A stretch of 64,000 bases of DNA from Arthrobacter bussei (GCF_009377195.2 NZ_VJXX01000002.1:186001-250000); one strand, 5' to 3'. Counted from the stretch's first letter, positions 26,485 to 36,388 are shown. Translations and numbers: made by a program. Notes: generated by a model from the letters alone, not told the origin.

Positions 26485-27687
26485 CTAGAGGACGCTCCGG
26501 TACACCCCGAGGGTCGTCTCAGCGATGGATCCCCAGTCGAAGTGGCGTTCAGCACGTTCACGTCCCGCTACGCCCATCGCCCGGGCCCGTGCGGGATCAC
26601 CGACCAGAGCGTTCAGCGCGGCGGCGAAGTCCGCGACGAAGCGCTCGGCGTCAAGGGGGGTCCCCGTGCCGTCCTGCACCTGCTCCAGCGGCACCAGGGT
26701 GCCGGTCACGCCGTCGTCGACGACCTCCGGGATGCCCCCCGTGGCCGAGGCGACGACGGCTGCGCCGCACGCCATGGCCTCGAGATTGACGATCCCGAGC
26801 GGCTCGTAGATGGACGGGCAGGCGAAGACGGTGGCGTGGCTGAGGATCTGGACGACCTCGCGCCGCGGCAGCATCCTCTCGATGAGGATCACGGAGTCCT
26901 CCCGGCCCCGCTGCTCGCGGAGGTTCCGGATGAGCACCTCGGTCTCCGCGGCCAGCTCCGGGGTGTCCGCGGCGCCGAGGCAGAGCACCAGCTGGACCTC
27001 GGCGGGCAGGTGCACCGCTGCGCGCAGCAGGTACGGGACGCCCTTCTGCCGGGTGTTGCGTCCGACGAAGACGACACTGGGCCGGCCCGGATCGATCCCA
27101 TGGGCCCGGAGGGCGTCGTCGTCCTCGTCCCGCGTCCAGGTGGAGACGTCGATGCCGTTGTGCACCACGTGCACCTTCGCCGGGTCGACGTCCGGGTAGC
27201 TGCGGAGGATGTCGGCGCGCATGCCGGCCGAGACGGCGATCACTGCTGCCGCGGCCTCGTAGGACGTCTTCTCGGCCCACGAGGAGAGCGCGTAGCCACC
27301 TCCGAGCTGTTCGGCCTTCCAGGGGCGCAGCGGCTCCAGGCTGTGGGCGCTGAGCACGTGCGGGATGCCGTGCAGCAGCGAGGCGAGGTGTCCGGCCATG
27401 TTCGCGTACCAGGTGTGGGAGTGGACGAGGTCCGCCCCACCGATGCCGTCGAGCATCTGCAGGTCGGTGCCCAGCGTCTGCACCGCCGCGTTGGCCTGCG
27501 CGAGGCCCTCCGGCACCCCGTAGGAGAACACGGCCGCGCCGTGGTAGTCCCCGGGACGCGGCTTGCCGAACGCGTGCACCCGCAGGTCGACCTGCGGCGC
27601 GAGCACGCGGCTGAGCTCGGCGACGTGCACCCCCGCACCACCGTAGATCTCGGGCGGGAACTCCTTGGTCACAATGTCTATTCGCAC
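26485..27687 (-). CDS. glgA: GT4 glycogen synthase / alpha-maltose-1-phosphate synthase
   Basis: 400 residues. It has the N-terminal KEFPPEIYGGAGVHVAELSR, a donor-site Arg in GRNTRQKGV and EPLGIVNLEAMACG with the catalytic Glu pair, typical of actinobacterial GT4 enzymes. In mycobacteria the homologue (Rv1212c, divergent from glgC as here) makes maltose-1-phosphate and is called GlgM; that role is likely. The GTG start lies 6 nt after a TACGTT -10 box with no ribosome site, so the mRNA looks leaderless. ADP-glucose comes from the adjacent GlgC. Confidence 0.92.
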   Translation of the reverse strand: MRIDIVTKEFPPEIYGGAGVHVAELSRVLAPQVDLRVHAFGKPRPGDYHGAAVFSYGVPEGLAQANAAVQTLGTDLQMLDGIGGADLVHSHTWYANMAGHLASLLHGIPHVLSAHSLEPLRPWKAEQLGGGYALSSWAEKTSYEAAAAVIAVSAGMRADILRSYPDVDPAKVHVVHNGIDVSTWTRDEDDDALRAHGIDPGRPSVVFVGRNTRQKGVPYLLRAAVHLPAEVQLVLCLGAADTPELAAETEVLIRNLREQRGREDSVILIERMLPRREVVQILSHATVFACPSIYEPLGIVNLEAMACGAAVVASATGGIPEVVDDGVTGTLVPLEQVQDGTGTPLDAERFVADFAAALNALVGDPARARAMGVAGRERAERHFDWGSIAETTLGVYRSVL

Positions 27688-27819
27688 CGAACCAACGTAG
27701 TGCAGTGCGGCGGAGTCCTCTAGTGTGAAGTGACCGGAGGGGTTCCGGAACGCGGACCTACGCTTGATCGACCACCGGTCGTGGACGCAGAACACTCGAG
27801 GAAGAGCGGGGGGTCACCA

Positions 27820-29064
27820 GTGGCACCGAAGAAAGTACTTGCCGTGGTCTTGGCAGGTGGAGAAGGCAAGCGGCTCATGCCGCTCACCGCGGACAGGGCC
27901 AAGCCGGCCGTCCCGTTCGCGGGGAGCTACAGGCTCATCGACTTCGCCCTCTCCAATCTGGTCAATTCCGGCTACCTGCAGATCGTGGTGCTGACGCAGT
28001 ACAAGTCGCACAGCCTCGACCGCCACATCTCCGAGACCTGGCGCATGTCCACCCAGCTGCAGAACTACATCGCGTCCGTCCCGGCGCAGCAGCGACGCGG
28101 CAAGAGCTGGTTTCTCGGCAGCGCCAACGCCATCTACCAGTCGCTGAACCTGATCCACGACGCGCAGCCCGACATCGTCGTCGTGATCGGCGCGGACCAC
28201 GTCTACCGCATGGACTTCGAGCAGATGGTCGACGCCCATGTGAGGAGCGGGGCCTCCGTGAGCGTCGCGGCGGTCCGGCAGCCGATGAACCTCGTGGACC
28301 AGTTCGGCGTGATCGAGACCGCGCAGGACGATCCGGGCAGGATCGCGGCCTTCGTCGAGAAGCCTGATTCCACCCCCGGCCTGCCCGACGACCCGAACAG
28401 CTTCCTGGCCTCGATGGGCAACTACGTCTTCACGACGGACGCGCTCGTGAAGGCCCTCGAGGACGACGCCGCACGGCTGGACACGAAGCACGACATGGGC
28501 GGGGACATCATCCCCTACTTCGTCGAGCGCAACGACGCCGCGGTGTACGACTTCACGCAGAACGACATCCCCGGGGCCACCGACCGGGACCGCCAGTACT
28601 GGCGCGACGTCGGCACCATGGACTCGTACTACGACGCGAACATGGACCTGATCTCGCCGCTGCCCCTGTTCAACCTGTACAACCTGCAGTGGCCCATCTA
28701 CACGCGGCAGAGCGTCTCCCCACCCGCGAAGTTCGTGCGCAGCTCCTCGGGCCAGTCCGGCGAGGCGCACGACTCCATCGTCTCCGCCGGCGTGGTGGTG
28801 TCCGGGGGCGCCGTCCAGAGCTCCATCCTCGCCACCGACGTCTTCATCGCGGAATCGGCCGAGGTCACCGGGAGCGTGCTCCTCGACAAGGTCAACGTCG
28901 GAGCAGGCGCCGTGGTGCGCCGGGCTATCATCGACAAGAACGTCCGCATCCCGGCCGGGGCGACGATCGGCGTGGATCCCGAGCTGGACCGGCGCCGGGG
29001 GTTCTCCGTCACGGAATCGGGGCTGACGATCGTCAGCAAGGGACAGGCCGTGGAACCGGCCTGA
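27820..29064 (+). CDS. glgC: Glucose-1-phosphate adenylyltransferase
   Basis: 414 residues. The pyrophosphorylase motif [20 protein letters not shown] opens the protein. GADHVYRMD carries the metal-site Asp, and the C-terminal third has the left-handed beta-helix repeats of GlgC. It forms ADP-glucose from glucose-1-phosphate and ATP, the committed step to glycogen and maltose-1-phosphate. The GTG start (VAPKKVLAV) matches the family N-terminus; the 30 codons upstream are not conserved-looking. Divergent from glgA; a terminator follows. Allosteric control is likely but cannot be read here. Confidence 0.95.
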   Translation: MAPKKVLAVVLAGGEGKRLMPLTADRAKPAVPFAGSYRLIDFALSNLVNSGYLQIVVLTQYKSHSLDRHISETWRMSTQLQNYIASVPAQQRRGKSWFLGSANAIYQSLNLIHDAQPDIVVVIGADHVYRMDFEQMVDAHVRSGASVSVAAVRQPMNLVDQFGVIETAQDDPGRIAAFVEKPDSTPGLPDDPNSFLASMGNYVFTTDALVKALEDDAARLDTKHDMGGDIIPYFVERNDAAVYDFTQNDIPGATDRDRQYWRDVGTMDSYYDANMDLISPLPLFNLYNLQWPIYTRQSVSPPAKFVRSSSGQSGEAHDSIVSAGVVVSGGAVQSSILATDVFIAESAEVTGSVLLDKVNVGAGAVVRRAIIDKNVRIPAGATIGVDPELDRRRGFSVTESGLTIVSKGQAVEPA

Positions 29065-29106
29065 TCAGGCCGCCGACGCGCTGATCCCAGTCACCGACAC
29101 GAGGAG

Positions 29107-29130
29107 AGCCCCGGCCCGAGCCGGGGCTTT
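29107..29130 (+). terminator. Intrinsic terminator of glgC
   Basis: A perfect 9-bp GC-rich stem, AGCCCCGGC / GCCGGGGCT, with a CCGA tetraloop and a short TTT, 42 bp past the glgC stop codon. Confidence 0.85.
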
Positions 29131-29135
29131 CCCTG

Positions 29136-29195
29136 TGTCAGCATCCGACGTGTCAGGATCCGAAATGTCAGGATCCGAAATGTCAGGGTCCGACG
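29136..29195. repeat. Four tandem 15-bp repeats
   Basis: Four contiguous 15-bp units begin at 29136, 29151, 29166 and 29181. The two middle copies are identical (TGTCAGGATCCGAAA); the outer two differ at two or three bases. They lie between the glgC terminator and the end of the transglutaminase gene. No protein role: the minus-strand frame through them is outside the gene. Confidence 0.9.
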
Positions 29196-29212
29196 GCCGG
29201 TACGACGGTCGC

Positions 29213-30064
29213 CTACGCGACGCGCGTGATGGCCACCGTGACGTTCAGGGTCGATCCGCCGCCGCCGGAGAGGATGCCCTTCAGCGGCGACACGTCCCGG
29301 TAGTCGCGCCCGCGGGCCACGGAGACGTGGAAATCGCTGACGGGCCCGCTGTTCGTCGGATCCCAGCCGCGCCATTCGCCGTCGTACCACTCGACCCAGG
29401 CGTGGGACTGTCCGGCGACCGTCTCGCCGACGGCCGCCGCGCGGCGCGGATGCAGATAGCCGGAGATGTACCGGGCGGGGATGCCGAGGCTGCGGAGTGC
29501 TCCGATCGCGACATGGGCGAGGTCCTGGCACACCCCCTTGCGCTCGGCCCACGCGTCCTGCGCGTTGGTCTGGACGCCCGTGGCCCCCTGCACGTAGTCG
29601 ATCTCGGACCGCAGCCGGTCGAACACGGCGCGCGCGGCCTGGTGCGGGTCGAGGCCGTGCGCGGTCTCCGCCATGAGCTCCCGCACCTCGTCCCCGGGCT
29701 CGCTGAGCGCCGTCTGGCCGAGCCAGTCGGCGAAGTCGTTGGTGAGAGCCGGTGAGGCGAGATCCTCCCAGGAGAGGATGTCTCCCTCGGCCGGGACGCG
29801 CTCCGTCCGGCTGACCTCGACGGTGGAGACGGCTGTGACCTCGAGATGCTCGTGGGGCACGTGCACGTCGAAGGACGTCACCCGGGTGCCCCAGTAGTCG
29901 CGGTAGGTGGCCACGGCGGCGCTGGACGGGGTGACCTTCAGCGTCGACTCGAGCACCACCTGCTGGGGATCGGTCAGCGGCGTCATGCGCGCCTCGTTGT
30001 AGGACAGCGACACCCGGCGGAGGTAGTCGTAGCCGGTGCGGTGTTCGATCAGCAGGCGTGTCAT
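29213..30064 (-). CDS. Transglutaminase-like protein of the ATP-grasp/alpha-E cassette
   Basis: 283 residues. An N-terminal beta-rich bacterial transglutaminase domain is followed by the papain-like core with Cys in KGVCQDLAH, His in SHAWVEW and Asp in GWDPTNSG, a complete triad. Members act as cysteine peptidases or amidotransferases on unknown peptides. It is third in an operon with the ATP-grasp and alpha-E genes and overlaps the latter by ATGA. This set is widespread in bacteria and was proposed by comparative genomics to make or trim a small peptide; no product is known. No signal peptide is seen, so it is probably cytoplasmic. Confidence 0.9.
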   Translation of the reverse strand: MTRLLIEHRTGYDYLRRVSLSYNEARMTPLTDPQQVVLESTLKVTPSSAAVATYRDYWGTRVTSFDVHVPHEHLEVTAVSTVEVSRTERVPAEGDILSWEDLASPALTNDFADWLGQTALSEPGDEVRELMAETAHGLDPHQAARAVFDRLRSEIDYVQGATGVQTNAQDAWAERKGVCQDLAHVAIGALRSLGIPARYISGYLHPRRAAAVGETVAGQSHAWVEWYDGEWRGWDPTNSGPVSDFHVSVARGRDYRDVSPLKGILSGGGGSTLNVTVAITRVA

Positions 30065-30987
30065 GAGACCTCTCCGACCCAGGACAGCTCATCGGCCTGG
30101 GAAAAGTACGTGCGGGACACGGCGTCGGATGCCCTGGCGCAGGCCTTCTGCACGCGGTCCATGTGCTCGGGCAGCTCCGCCATCAGGTCCCGCGTCTGGT
30201 GGAACTCGAGGAAGGTCCTCGCCTGACCGACGATCCGGCTGGCGTCGTTGATGAAGCCGACACGCTGGTAGGCCGGATTGAGCTGGGTCAGGCACTTCTC
30301 CGCGTCACTCAGCGCGTAGACGATCGATCGCGGGAAGAGCCGGTCCAGCAGCAGGAACTCCGCTGCCTGCTGGTCGCCGAAGGCCGCGCGCCGGGTCCTC
30401 AGGAAGGACTCGTAGGCGCCGGCGCACCGCAGCATGTTGACCCAGGACAGACCGGCCGCGTGGACGTCGTGGGTCGAGAGCATGCGCGCGGTCATGTCGG
30501 CGCGCTCGAGACTGCGCCCGAGCACGAGGAACTGCCAGCTCTCGTCGTGGCTCATGGTCGTGTCGGACAGGCCGCGCACCATGGCGGTGCGCTCCACCAC
30601 CCAGTGGCAGAAGCGGTAGGTCCCCACGACGTCCTTGCGGTGCTGGGTGAGGCCGTACCAGGTGGTGTTGAGGCTCTCCCAGACGCTGCTGGAGACGGTC
30701 TCGCGGGCCCGCCTGGCATTCTCGCGTGCGGCACCGAGGGCGCCGGCGATCGACGTCGCGCTCGTGCGGTCGTAGGCGAGCGCCTGGAGCAGATCCGAGA
30801 GCTCCAGGTCCTGCTTCTCCGGGCGGCTGCCCATGACGCCGAGCAGCTGGCGGGACGTCTCCCGCTGCTGCGGGAGCGGCATCTGGTTGAGCCGTTCGAG
30901 GTGCACGTCGAGGATGCGCGCGGTGCCGTCGGCCCGCTCCACGTAGCGGCCGATCCAGAAGAGCGATTCAGCGATGCGGCTGAGCAT
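30061..30987 (-). CDS. Alpha-E domain protein
   Basis: 308 residues, almost wholly alpha-helical, opening MLSRIAESLFWIGRYVERAD, the hallmark of the alpha-E family (formerly DUF403). Conserved Arg/Glu/Trp positions (for example SLFWIGRYVERADGTAR and SLERADMTARM) recur as an internal repeat. The biochemical role is unknown; it always travels with circularly permuted ATP-grasp proteins and often with a transglutaminase, as here. It starts 51 bp after the ATP-grasp gene and overlaps the transglutaminase gene. Confidence 0.92.
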   Translation of the reverse strand: MLSRIAESLFWIGRYVERADGTARILDVHLERLNQMPLPQQRETSRQLLGVMGSRPEKQDLELSDLLQALAYDRTSATSIAGALGAARENARRARETVSSSVWESLNTTWYGLTQHRKDVVGTYRFCHWVVERTAMVRGLSDTTMSHDESWQFLVLGRSLERADMTARMLSTHDVHAAGLSWVNMLRCAGAYESFLRTRRAAFGDQQAAEFLLLDRLFPRSIVYALSDAEKCLTQLNPAYQRVGFINDASRIVGQARTFLEFHQTRDLMAELPEHMDRVQKACARASDAVSRTYFSQADELSWVGEVS

Positions 30988-31038
30988 GGGGCCTGCCTTT
31001 CCGAAGGGGTGCTGGGACGTCTGGTGCCGGTGGGCGCG

Positions 31039-32607
31039 TCATTGCTGCTGCTGTTCCGACTGCTTGTCCTGCCAGTTGGTCTCGATCGGCCACACGCTGG
31101 TCCGTTCCCGCACGCTGACGGAGGGACGCTCGGCGGGGACGCTGCCGTCCGTCGGGCGCCGCACCTCGCCGTCGACCACCCACGTGTCCTTCGAGCCGCC
31201 GCCCTGGCTCGAGTTCACGATCAGCGAGCCCTCCTTCATGGCGACGCGCGTGAGTCCGCCCGGCAGCACCCAGACGTCCTCGCCGTCGTTGACCGCGAAT
31301 GGCCGCAGGTCCACGTGGCGCGGGCTGAACTGGCCGCCGGACATCGTGGGCACGGTCGAGAGCTGCAGGACCGGCTGGGCGATCCAGCCACGGGGGTCCT
31401 CGAGCACCTTCGCGCGCAGCGTGTCGAGTTCTGCCCGGGTCGCGTCCGGGCCGATCACGAGGCCCTTGCCGCCGGAGCCGTCGACGGGCTTGACGACGAG
31501 TTCGTCGAGGCGGTCCAGCACCTCCTCGCGCGCGGGGGCGTCCTCGAGGCGGTAGGTGTCCACGTTGGCGATGATCGGGTCCTCACCCAGGTAGTAGCGG
31601 ATGAGGTCCGGCACGTAGGTGTAGACGAGCTTGTCATCCGCCACCCCGTTCCCCACCGCGTTGGCGATGGTGACCATCCCGGCACGCGCCGCGTTCACGA
31701 TGCCGGGACAGCCGAGCACGGAGTCCGCCCGGAACTGCAGGGGGTCGAGGAACTCGTCGTCGATTCGCTTGTAGATGACGTCGACGCGCTGCTCCCCCGC
31801 CGTCGTCCGCATGTACACGCGGTTCCCGCGGCAGATGAGGTCGCGGCCCTCGACGAGCTCGACGCCCATCAGCCCCGCCAGGAGCGTGTGCTCGAAGTAG
31901 GCGGAGTTGAACACTCCGGGGGTGAGGACGACGACGGTGGGATCGTCCACACCGGGAGGCGCCGTCTTCCGGAGGGCTGCGAGGAGGCGCCGCGGGTACT
32001 CCTCCACCGGGCGGACGTGCTGCTGGCCGAACGCCTCCGGCAGGCCCTTGGCCATGGCTCGGCGATTCTCCAGCACGTAGCTGACGCCGCTCGGGACCCG
32101 GACGTTGTCCTCGAGCACCCGGAAGGTGCCCTGCTGGTCACGGACGACGTCGATGCCCGAGATGTGGACGCGCACACCGCCCGCGGGGCTGAAGCCGGCG
32201 GCCTCCCGGTGGAAGTGGGCGCTCGAGGTGATCAGCCGGCGGGGGATGACGCCGTCGGACACGACCGCCATCTTGTCGTAGACGTCGCCCAGGAACGCCT
32301 CGAGGGCACGGACCCGCTGGGCGACACCGCGCTCGAGGACGTCCCAGTCCTCCCCGGCGATCACGCGCGGCACGATGTCGAGGGGGAAGGGCCGCTCCTC
32401 CCCGGCGAAATCGAAGGTGACGCCGCGGTCGAGGAAGGTGCGCGCCATGGAGTCCGCGCGGGCTGTCACATCGGCGAGGTTCAGCGCAGCCAGGGCTGCC
32501 GCCACCTGGCCGTACTCGGCGCGCGGTGACTGCCCGACATCGAACATCTCGTCGAACGCGGGCGTCTTGCGGGCGGCGGCTGCATAGTCAGCGAAGAGCT
32601 CGGACAT
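31039..32607 (-). CDS. Circularly permuted ATP-grasp type 2 protein
   Basis: 522 residues. The ATP-grasp core can be seen in VVKPVDGSGGKGLVIGPD (ATP-binding Lys and Gly-rich loop) and in the PGVFNSAYFEH and SSQGGGSKDTWV regions, in an order typical of the permuted family. ATP-grasp enzymes form peptide-like C-N bonds via an acyl phosphate. It leads the three-gene operon. The Gln-rich C-terminus is a low-complexity tail. The ATG is followed at once by the conserved ELFADYAAAA. The substrate is unknown. Confidence 0.92.
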   Translation of the reverse strand: MSELFADYAAAARKTPAFDEMFDVGQSPRAEYGQVAAALAALNLADVTARADSMARTFLDRGVTFDFAGEERPFPLDIVPRVIAGEDWDVLERGVAQRVRALEAFLGDVYDKMAVVSDGVIPRRLITSSAHFHREAAGFSPAGGVRVHISGIDVVRDQQGTFRVLEDNVRVPSGVSYVLENRRAMAKGLPEAFGQQHVRPVEEYPRRLLAALRKTAPPGVDDPTVVVLTPGVFNSAYFEHTLLAGLMGVELVEGRDLICRGNRVYMRTTAGEQRVDVIYKRIDDEFLDPLQFRADSVLGCPGIVNAARAGMVTIANAVGNGVADDKLVYTYVPDLIRYYLGEDPIIANVDTYRLEDAPAREEVLDRLDELVVKPVDGSGGKGLVIGPDATRAELDTLRAKVLEDPRGWIAQPVLQLSTVPTMSGGQFSPRHVDLRPFAVNDGEDVWVLPGGLTRVAMKEGSLIVNSSQGGGSKDTWVVDGEVRRPTDGSVPAERPSVSVRERTSVWPIETNWQDKQSEQQQQ

Positions 32608-32726
32608 GGATCAACAGTGCCATGGATGACGCCGCCGGACACAGCCGTACACGCCACCTCCGTCACCGTTAACCTCCCGGAAACAGCCGCGGGGGGCGCC
32701 TTCCGGGCGCGTGGTTGAATGGCCGG

Positions 32727-35327
32727 ATGGAGAACGAGAACCTGAGGCGGGACGAGGCGGCCGCCCGATCGGCGCTGCTGCGGACCGAGACCTACGCTGT
32801 CGAACTGGACCTCTCGGAGGCGCGGGACGCCCGGGAACGGACCTACCGGACCACCACCACGGTGGTCTTCACCTGCCGGGAGCCGGGAGCCTCGACCTTC
32901 CTGGACTTCATCGGCGACGTCACCGCGGTGGAGCTCAACGGAACGGCCCTCGACCCCTCCGCCGTCCGGGACGGAGCCAGGATCCGCCTCGAGGGCCTCG
33001 CAGGGCGGAACACGGTCACGGTCACCGGCCAGGCGCTCTACAGCTCCAGCGGCGAAGGGCTCCACCGCTTCGTCGACCCCGCCGACGGGGAGACCTACCT
33101 CTACACGCAGTACGAGCCGGCCGACGCGCGCCGCGTCTTCGCCACTTTCGAGCAGCCGGACCTGAAGGCGTCCTTCTCGTTCAGCGTCCTGGCCCCGAGC
33201 GACTGGACGGTCGCGTCCAACGGCAGCGAGAGCGCCCGGGAGCAGATCTCGGACACTGCGGCGCGCTGGACCTTCGCGCCGACCGAGCGCATCTCCACCT
33301 ACATCACCGCCGTGCTGGCGGGACCGTACCACCGCGAGACGGACGTCTGGACCGGCACGGCCGGCACGGCGGGAGAGGGCCTCAGCATCCCGTTGGCCCT
33401 GTACTGCCGCCGCTCCCTCGCCCCCGCGTTCGATGCTCCGGAGATCTTCGACACCACCCGGCGCGGGCTCGAGTTCTTCCACACCCTCTTCGACTACCCC
33501 TACCCCTTCGGGAAGTACGACCAGGCCTTCGTGCCCGAGTACAACCTCGGCGCCATGGAGAACCCCGGGCTGGTGACCTTCACCGAGAGCTATGTGTTCC
33601 AGTCGGCCGCGACCGAGGCCCAGCGTGAGGCGCGTGCGAACACGATCATGCACGAGATGGCGCACATGTGGTTCGGCGACCTCGTGACCATGACCTGGTG
33701 GGACGATCTCTGGCTGAAGGAGTCTTTCGCCGACTACATGGGGGCGCTCGCGGTCGCCGAGGCGACCCGGTGGAGCACGTCGTGGGTCAGTTTCGCGAAT
33801 CGCCGCAAGTCCTGGGCCTACGTGCAGGACCAGCTGCCGACGACGCACCCCATCGTCGCCGACATCACCGACCTCGAAGCCGCCAAGCAGAACTTCGACG
33901 GCATCACGTACGCGAAGGGTGCCTCGGTCCTGAAGCAGCTCGTGGCCTTCGTGGGTCGGGACGCGTTCACGGACGCGGCCCGCCGGTACTTCCGTCGCCA
34001 CGCGTACGGCAGCACCACGCTGACCGATCTGCTCGACGTGCTGGCGGCAGCCACCGGCCGCGACCTGACCGCCTGGTCGCGGTCCTGGCTGCAGACCTCG
34101 GGGGTCCCCGCGCTGCGCGCCGAGGTCGCGGTGCAGGACGATGTCTTCACGGACGTGACCGTGGTCCAGGACGCCGTGGACCCCGTGACCGGCGTCGACG
34201 AGCACCGGCCGCACCTCGTGCGCGTGGGCCTGTACGCGTTCGACGACGACGGCGCCCTCGTCCGATCGGGGTCCGAGGAGGTCACGGTCGACGGCGGACG
34301 CACGCCGGTCGCCGCGCTGGTCGGCGTCCGGCAGCCGGACCTGCTGCTGGTCAACGACGACGACCTCACCTACGCCAAGCTGTCCTTCGACGAGCGGTCG
34401 CTCGCCACGCTCCTGACCTCGATCGACCGGCTGGAGGATCCGCTGGCCCGCGCAACGTGCCTCACCGCGCTGTGGTCGAGCACGCGCGACGCCACCCTGC
34501 CCGTGCCGTCCTATGTGGACGCCGTCATGCTCGCCGCACCGGCCGAGACCGGCGTCGGGGTCCTGCAGGTCCTCCTCGCCAATGTCCGGACGGCCATCGG
34601 CAGCTTCGCTCCCGCGTCCGAGCGACCCGGGCTGTGGGAACGCGTGGGGGCTTTTCTGTGGGACGGCGTGCGTGGCGCGGAGCCTGGCTCGGACCTCCAG
34701 CTCGCCTGGGCGCGGGCGCTGGCTGCCACGGCGCGCTCCGCCCCCGCGGCGGCGGACCACCTCCGTTCGGTGCTCGACGGCGAGGAGAAAGTGCCGGGCC
34801 TGCGGCTCGACGCCGAACTGCGCTGGTTCTTCCTCCAGGGCCTCGCTGCGCAGCAGCGCGTCCTGCCCGGGGAACTGGAGGCGGAGAAGACCGCGGATCC
34901 GACGGCATCAGGGCGGGTGGGCTTCGCACTCGCGTCGGCCGCACTGCCCGACGCGGCGATCAAGAAGGCCACGTGGGACGAGGCCGTGCACGGGACGCGG
35001 CTGTCCAACGACCTGCTCAGCGCCGCCGTCGAGGGCTTCATGCTGGGGTCCAGGGACCTGCTGGGTGCGTACGAGGAGCCCTACTTCGCAGCGCTGCGCG
35101 ACGTCTGGGCGACCCGTGGCATCGAGATGGCCAGCAGGATCGTGCGCGGGCTGTACCCGGGCCACCAGGACCTCGAGGGTGAGCCCACGGACCACCCCGT
35201 CGTCGTCCGGACCGACGAGTGGCTGGCCGCCAACGCCGAGGCGCCTGCCGCACTCCGCCGCATCGTCGTCGAGGAACGGGACCACCTGCTCCGCGCGCTG
35301 CGCGCACAGGCTCAGGGGACGCGGTAG
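32727..35327 (+). CDS. pepN: Aminopeptidase N
   Basis: 866 residues, M1 family. The exopeptidase motif LGAMENPGL and zinc site HEMAHMWFGDLV with the distal Glu in LWLKESFADYMG are all in place, as are the N-terminal beta-domain and the C-terminal helical domain. It removes N-terminal residues from peptides in the cytoplasm. I prefer the ATG four codons after a TTG; the ribosome site is weak for both. Divergent from the ATP-grasp operon and convergent with the lipoate-ligase gene, whose last 16 bp overlap its own. Confidence 0.95.
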   Translation: MENENLRRDEAAARSALLRTETYAVELDLSEARDARERTYRTTTTVVFTCREPGASTFLDFIGDVTAVELNGTALDPSAVRDGARIRLEGLAGRNTVTVTGQALYSSSGEGLHRFVDPADGETYLYTQYEPADARRVFATFEQPDLKASFSFSVLAPSDWTVASNGSESAREQISDTAARWTFAPTERISTYITAVLAGPYHRETDVWTGTAGTAGEGLSIPLALYCRRSLAPAFDAPEIFDTTRRGLEFFHTLFDYPYPFGKYDQAFVPEYNLGAMENPGLVTFTESYVFQSAATEAQREARANTIMHEMAHMWFGDLVTMTWWDDLWLKESFADYMGALAVAEATRWSTSWVSFANRRKSWAYVQDQLPTTHPIVADITDLEAAKQNFDGITYAKGASVLKQLVAFVGRDAFTDAARRYFRRHAYGSTTLTDLLDVLAAATGRDLTAWSRSWLQTSGVPALRAEVAVQDDVFTDVTVVQDAVDPVTGVDEHRPHLVRVGLYAFDDDGALVRSGSEEVTVDGGRTPVAALVGVRQPDLLLVNDDDLTYAKLSFDERSLATLLTSIDRLEDPLARATCLTALWSSTRDATLPVPSYVDAVMLAAPAETGVGVLQVLLANVRTAIGSFAPASERPGLWERVGAFLWDGVRGAEPGSDLQLAWARALAATARSAPAAADHLRSVLDGEEKVPGLRLDAELRWFFLQGLAAQQRVLPGELEAEKTADPTASGRVGFALASAALPDAAIKKATWDEAVHGTRLSNDLLSAAVEGFMLGSRDLLGAYEEPYFAALRDVWATRGIEMASRIVRGLYPGHQDLEGEPTDHPVVVRTDEWLAANAEAPAALRRIVVEERDHLLRALRAQAQGTR

Positions 35328-36388
35328 AGCCACTCCTCGGTACCGAACTTCCGCTCCACGAGCTCCTCGGCCCGCTGGATCTCGGCGTCGGACAGGGTGG
35401 CGTCCACGGCTCCGTAGCGCTGGCGGAACGTCGAGATCATCACCTCGATGATCTCCTCGCGGGTGATCCCGGTCTGCCGCCGCAGCGGGTCCACCCGCTT
35501 CTTCGCGCTGCGCGTGCCCTTGTCGGACATCTTCTCCTTGCCGATCCGCAGCACGTCGAGCATCTTGTCCGCATCGATGTCGTAGCTCATGGTGACGTGG
35601 TGCAGCATCCCGCCGTTGGCCAAGCGCTTCTGCGCAGCTCCCCCGATCTTCCCGAGGTCCGTCGCGATGTCGTTGAGGGGCTGGTACCACGCGGTGATGC
35701 CCAGCTTCTCCAGTGCCTCCATGACCCACGCGTCGAGGAAGGGGTAGGACTCGGCGAAGCTCAGTCCATCCACGAGGGACTGCGGGACGTACAGCGAGTA
35801 GGTGATGGCGTTCCCGTGCTCCATGAACATGGCGCCTCCCCCGCTGATCCTTCGGACCACCGTCACGCCGTGGCGTTCCGCTCCGGCCGGATCCACCTCG
35901 TTGCGCATCGACTGGAAGCTCCCGATCACCACCGACGGGGACTGCCACTCCCAGAAGCGCAGGGTCGGGTTGTGCGCTCCCGTGCCGACGTCGTGGGTGA
36001 GGACCTCGTCCATGGCGACGTGCATCGCCGTGGACAGGGGTGTCGGCGGGATGATCTCCCACGGGTGGTCAGCGAAGCCGGTGGCCCGCCCGAGTGCGCG
36101 GCGGACCGCCGTCGCGATGGCCTCGGCCGAGAACCCGAACAGGACCGCCGACGGATCGAGCCGTGCGGTGACGGCTGCGGCGATCTCACCCGGGGCTGTG
36201 TCGGCGGGCAGGCCCTCGAGGGCGGCGTTGATGTCGAGCAGCGCCTCGTCCGGTTCCAGGAAGAAGTCGCCGTTGACCGAGACGCCGGCCAGCCGGCCGT
36301 CGCGGACCGCGAGCTCGACAGCCGTGAGCTTCCCGCCCGGTGTCTTGAACTCGCCGTGCAGGCCGTCGGCGTCGGGGTGCTGGGCCAT
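35312..36388 (-). CDS. Lipoate-protein ligase A family protein with an N-terminal accessory domain
   Basis: 358 residues. The ligase catalytic part (residues about 115-300) has RRISGGGAMFMEHGNAITYSL (the lipoate-AMP loop RR-SGGGAV-H) and a KIGGAAQKRLANGG-like Lys segment. The first 100 or so residues resemble the small accessory domain that other LplA proteins carry at the C-terminus. It probably attaches lipoate or octanoate to E2 or H proteins. A long hairpin lies upstream, and the gene overlaps the end of pepN on the opposite strand. Biotin ligase activity is unlikely. Confidence 0.85.
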   Translation of the reverse strand: MAQHPDADGLHGEFKTPGGKLTAVELAVRDGRLAGVSVNGDFFLEPDEALLDINAALEGLPADTAPGEIAAAVTARLDPSAVLFGFSAEAIATAVRRALGRATGFADHPWEIIPPTPLSTAMHVAMDEVLTHDVGTGAHNPTLRFWEWQSPSVVIGSFQSMRNEVDPAGAERHGVTVVRRISGGGAMFMEHGNAITYSLYVPQSLVDGLSFAESYPFLDAWVMEALEKLGITAWYQPLNDIATDLGKIGGAAQKRLANGGMLHHVTMSYDIDADKMLDVLRIGKEKMSDKGTRSAKKRVDPLRRQTGITREEIIEVMISTFRQRYGAVDATLSDAEIQRAEELVERKFGTEEWLYRVP

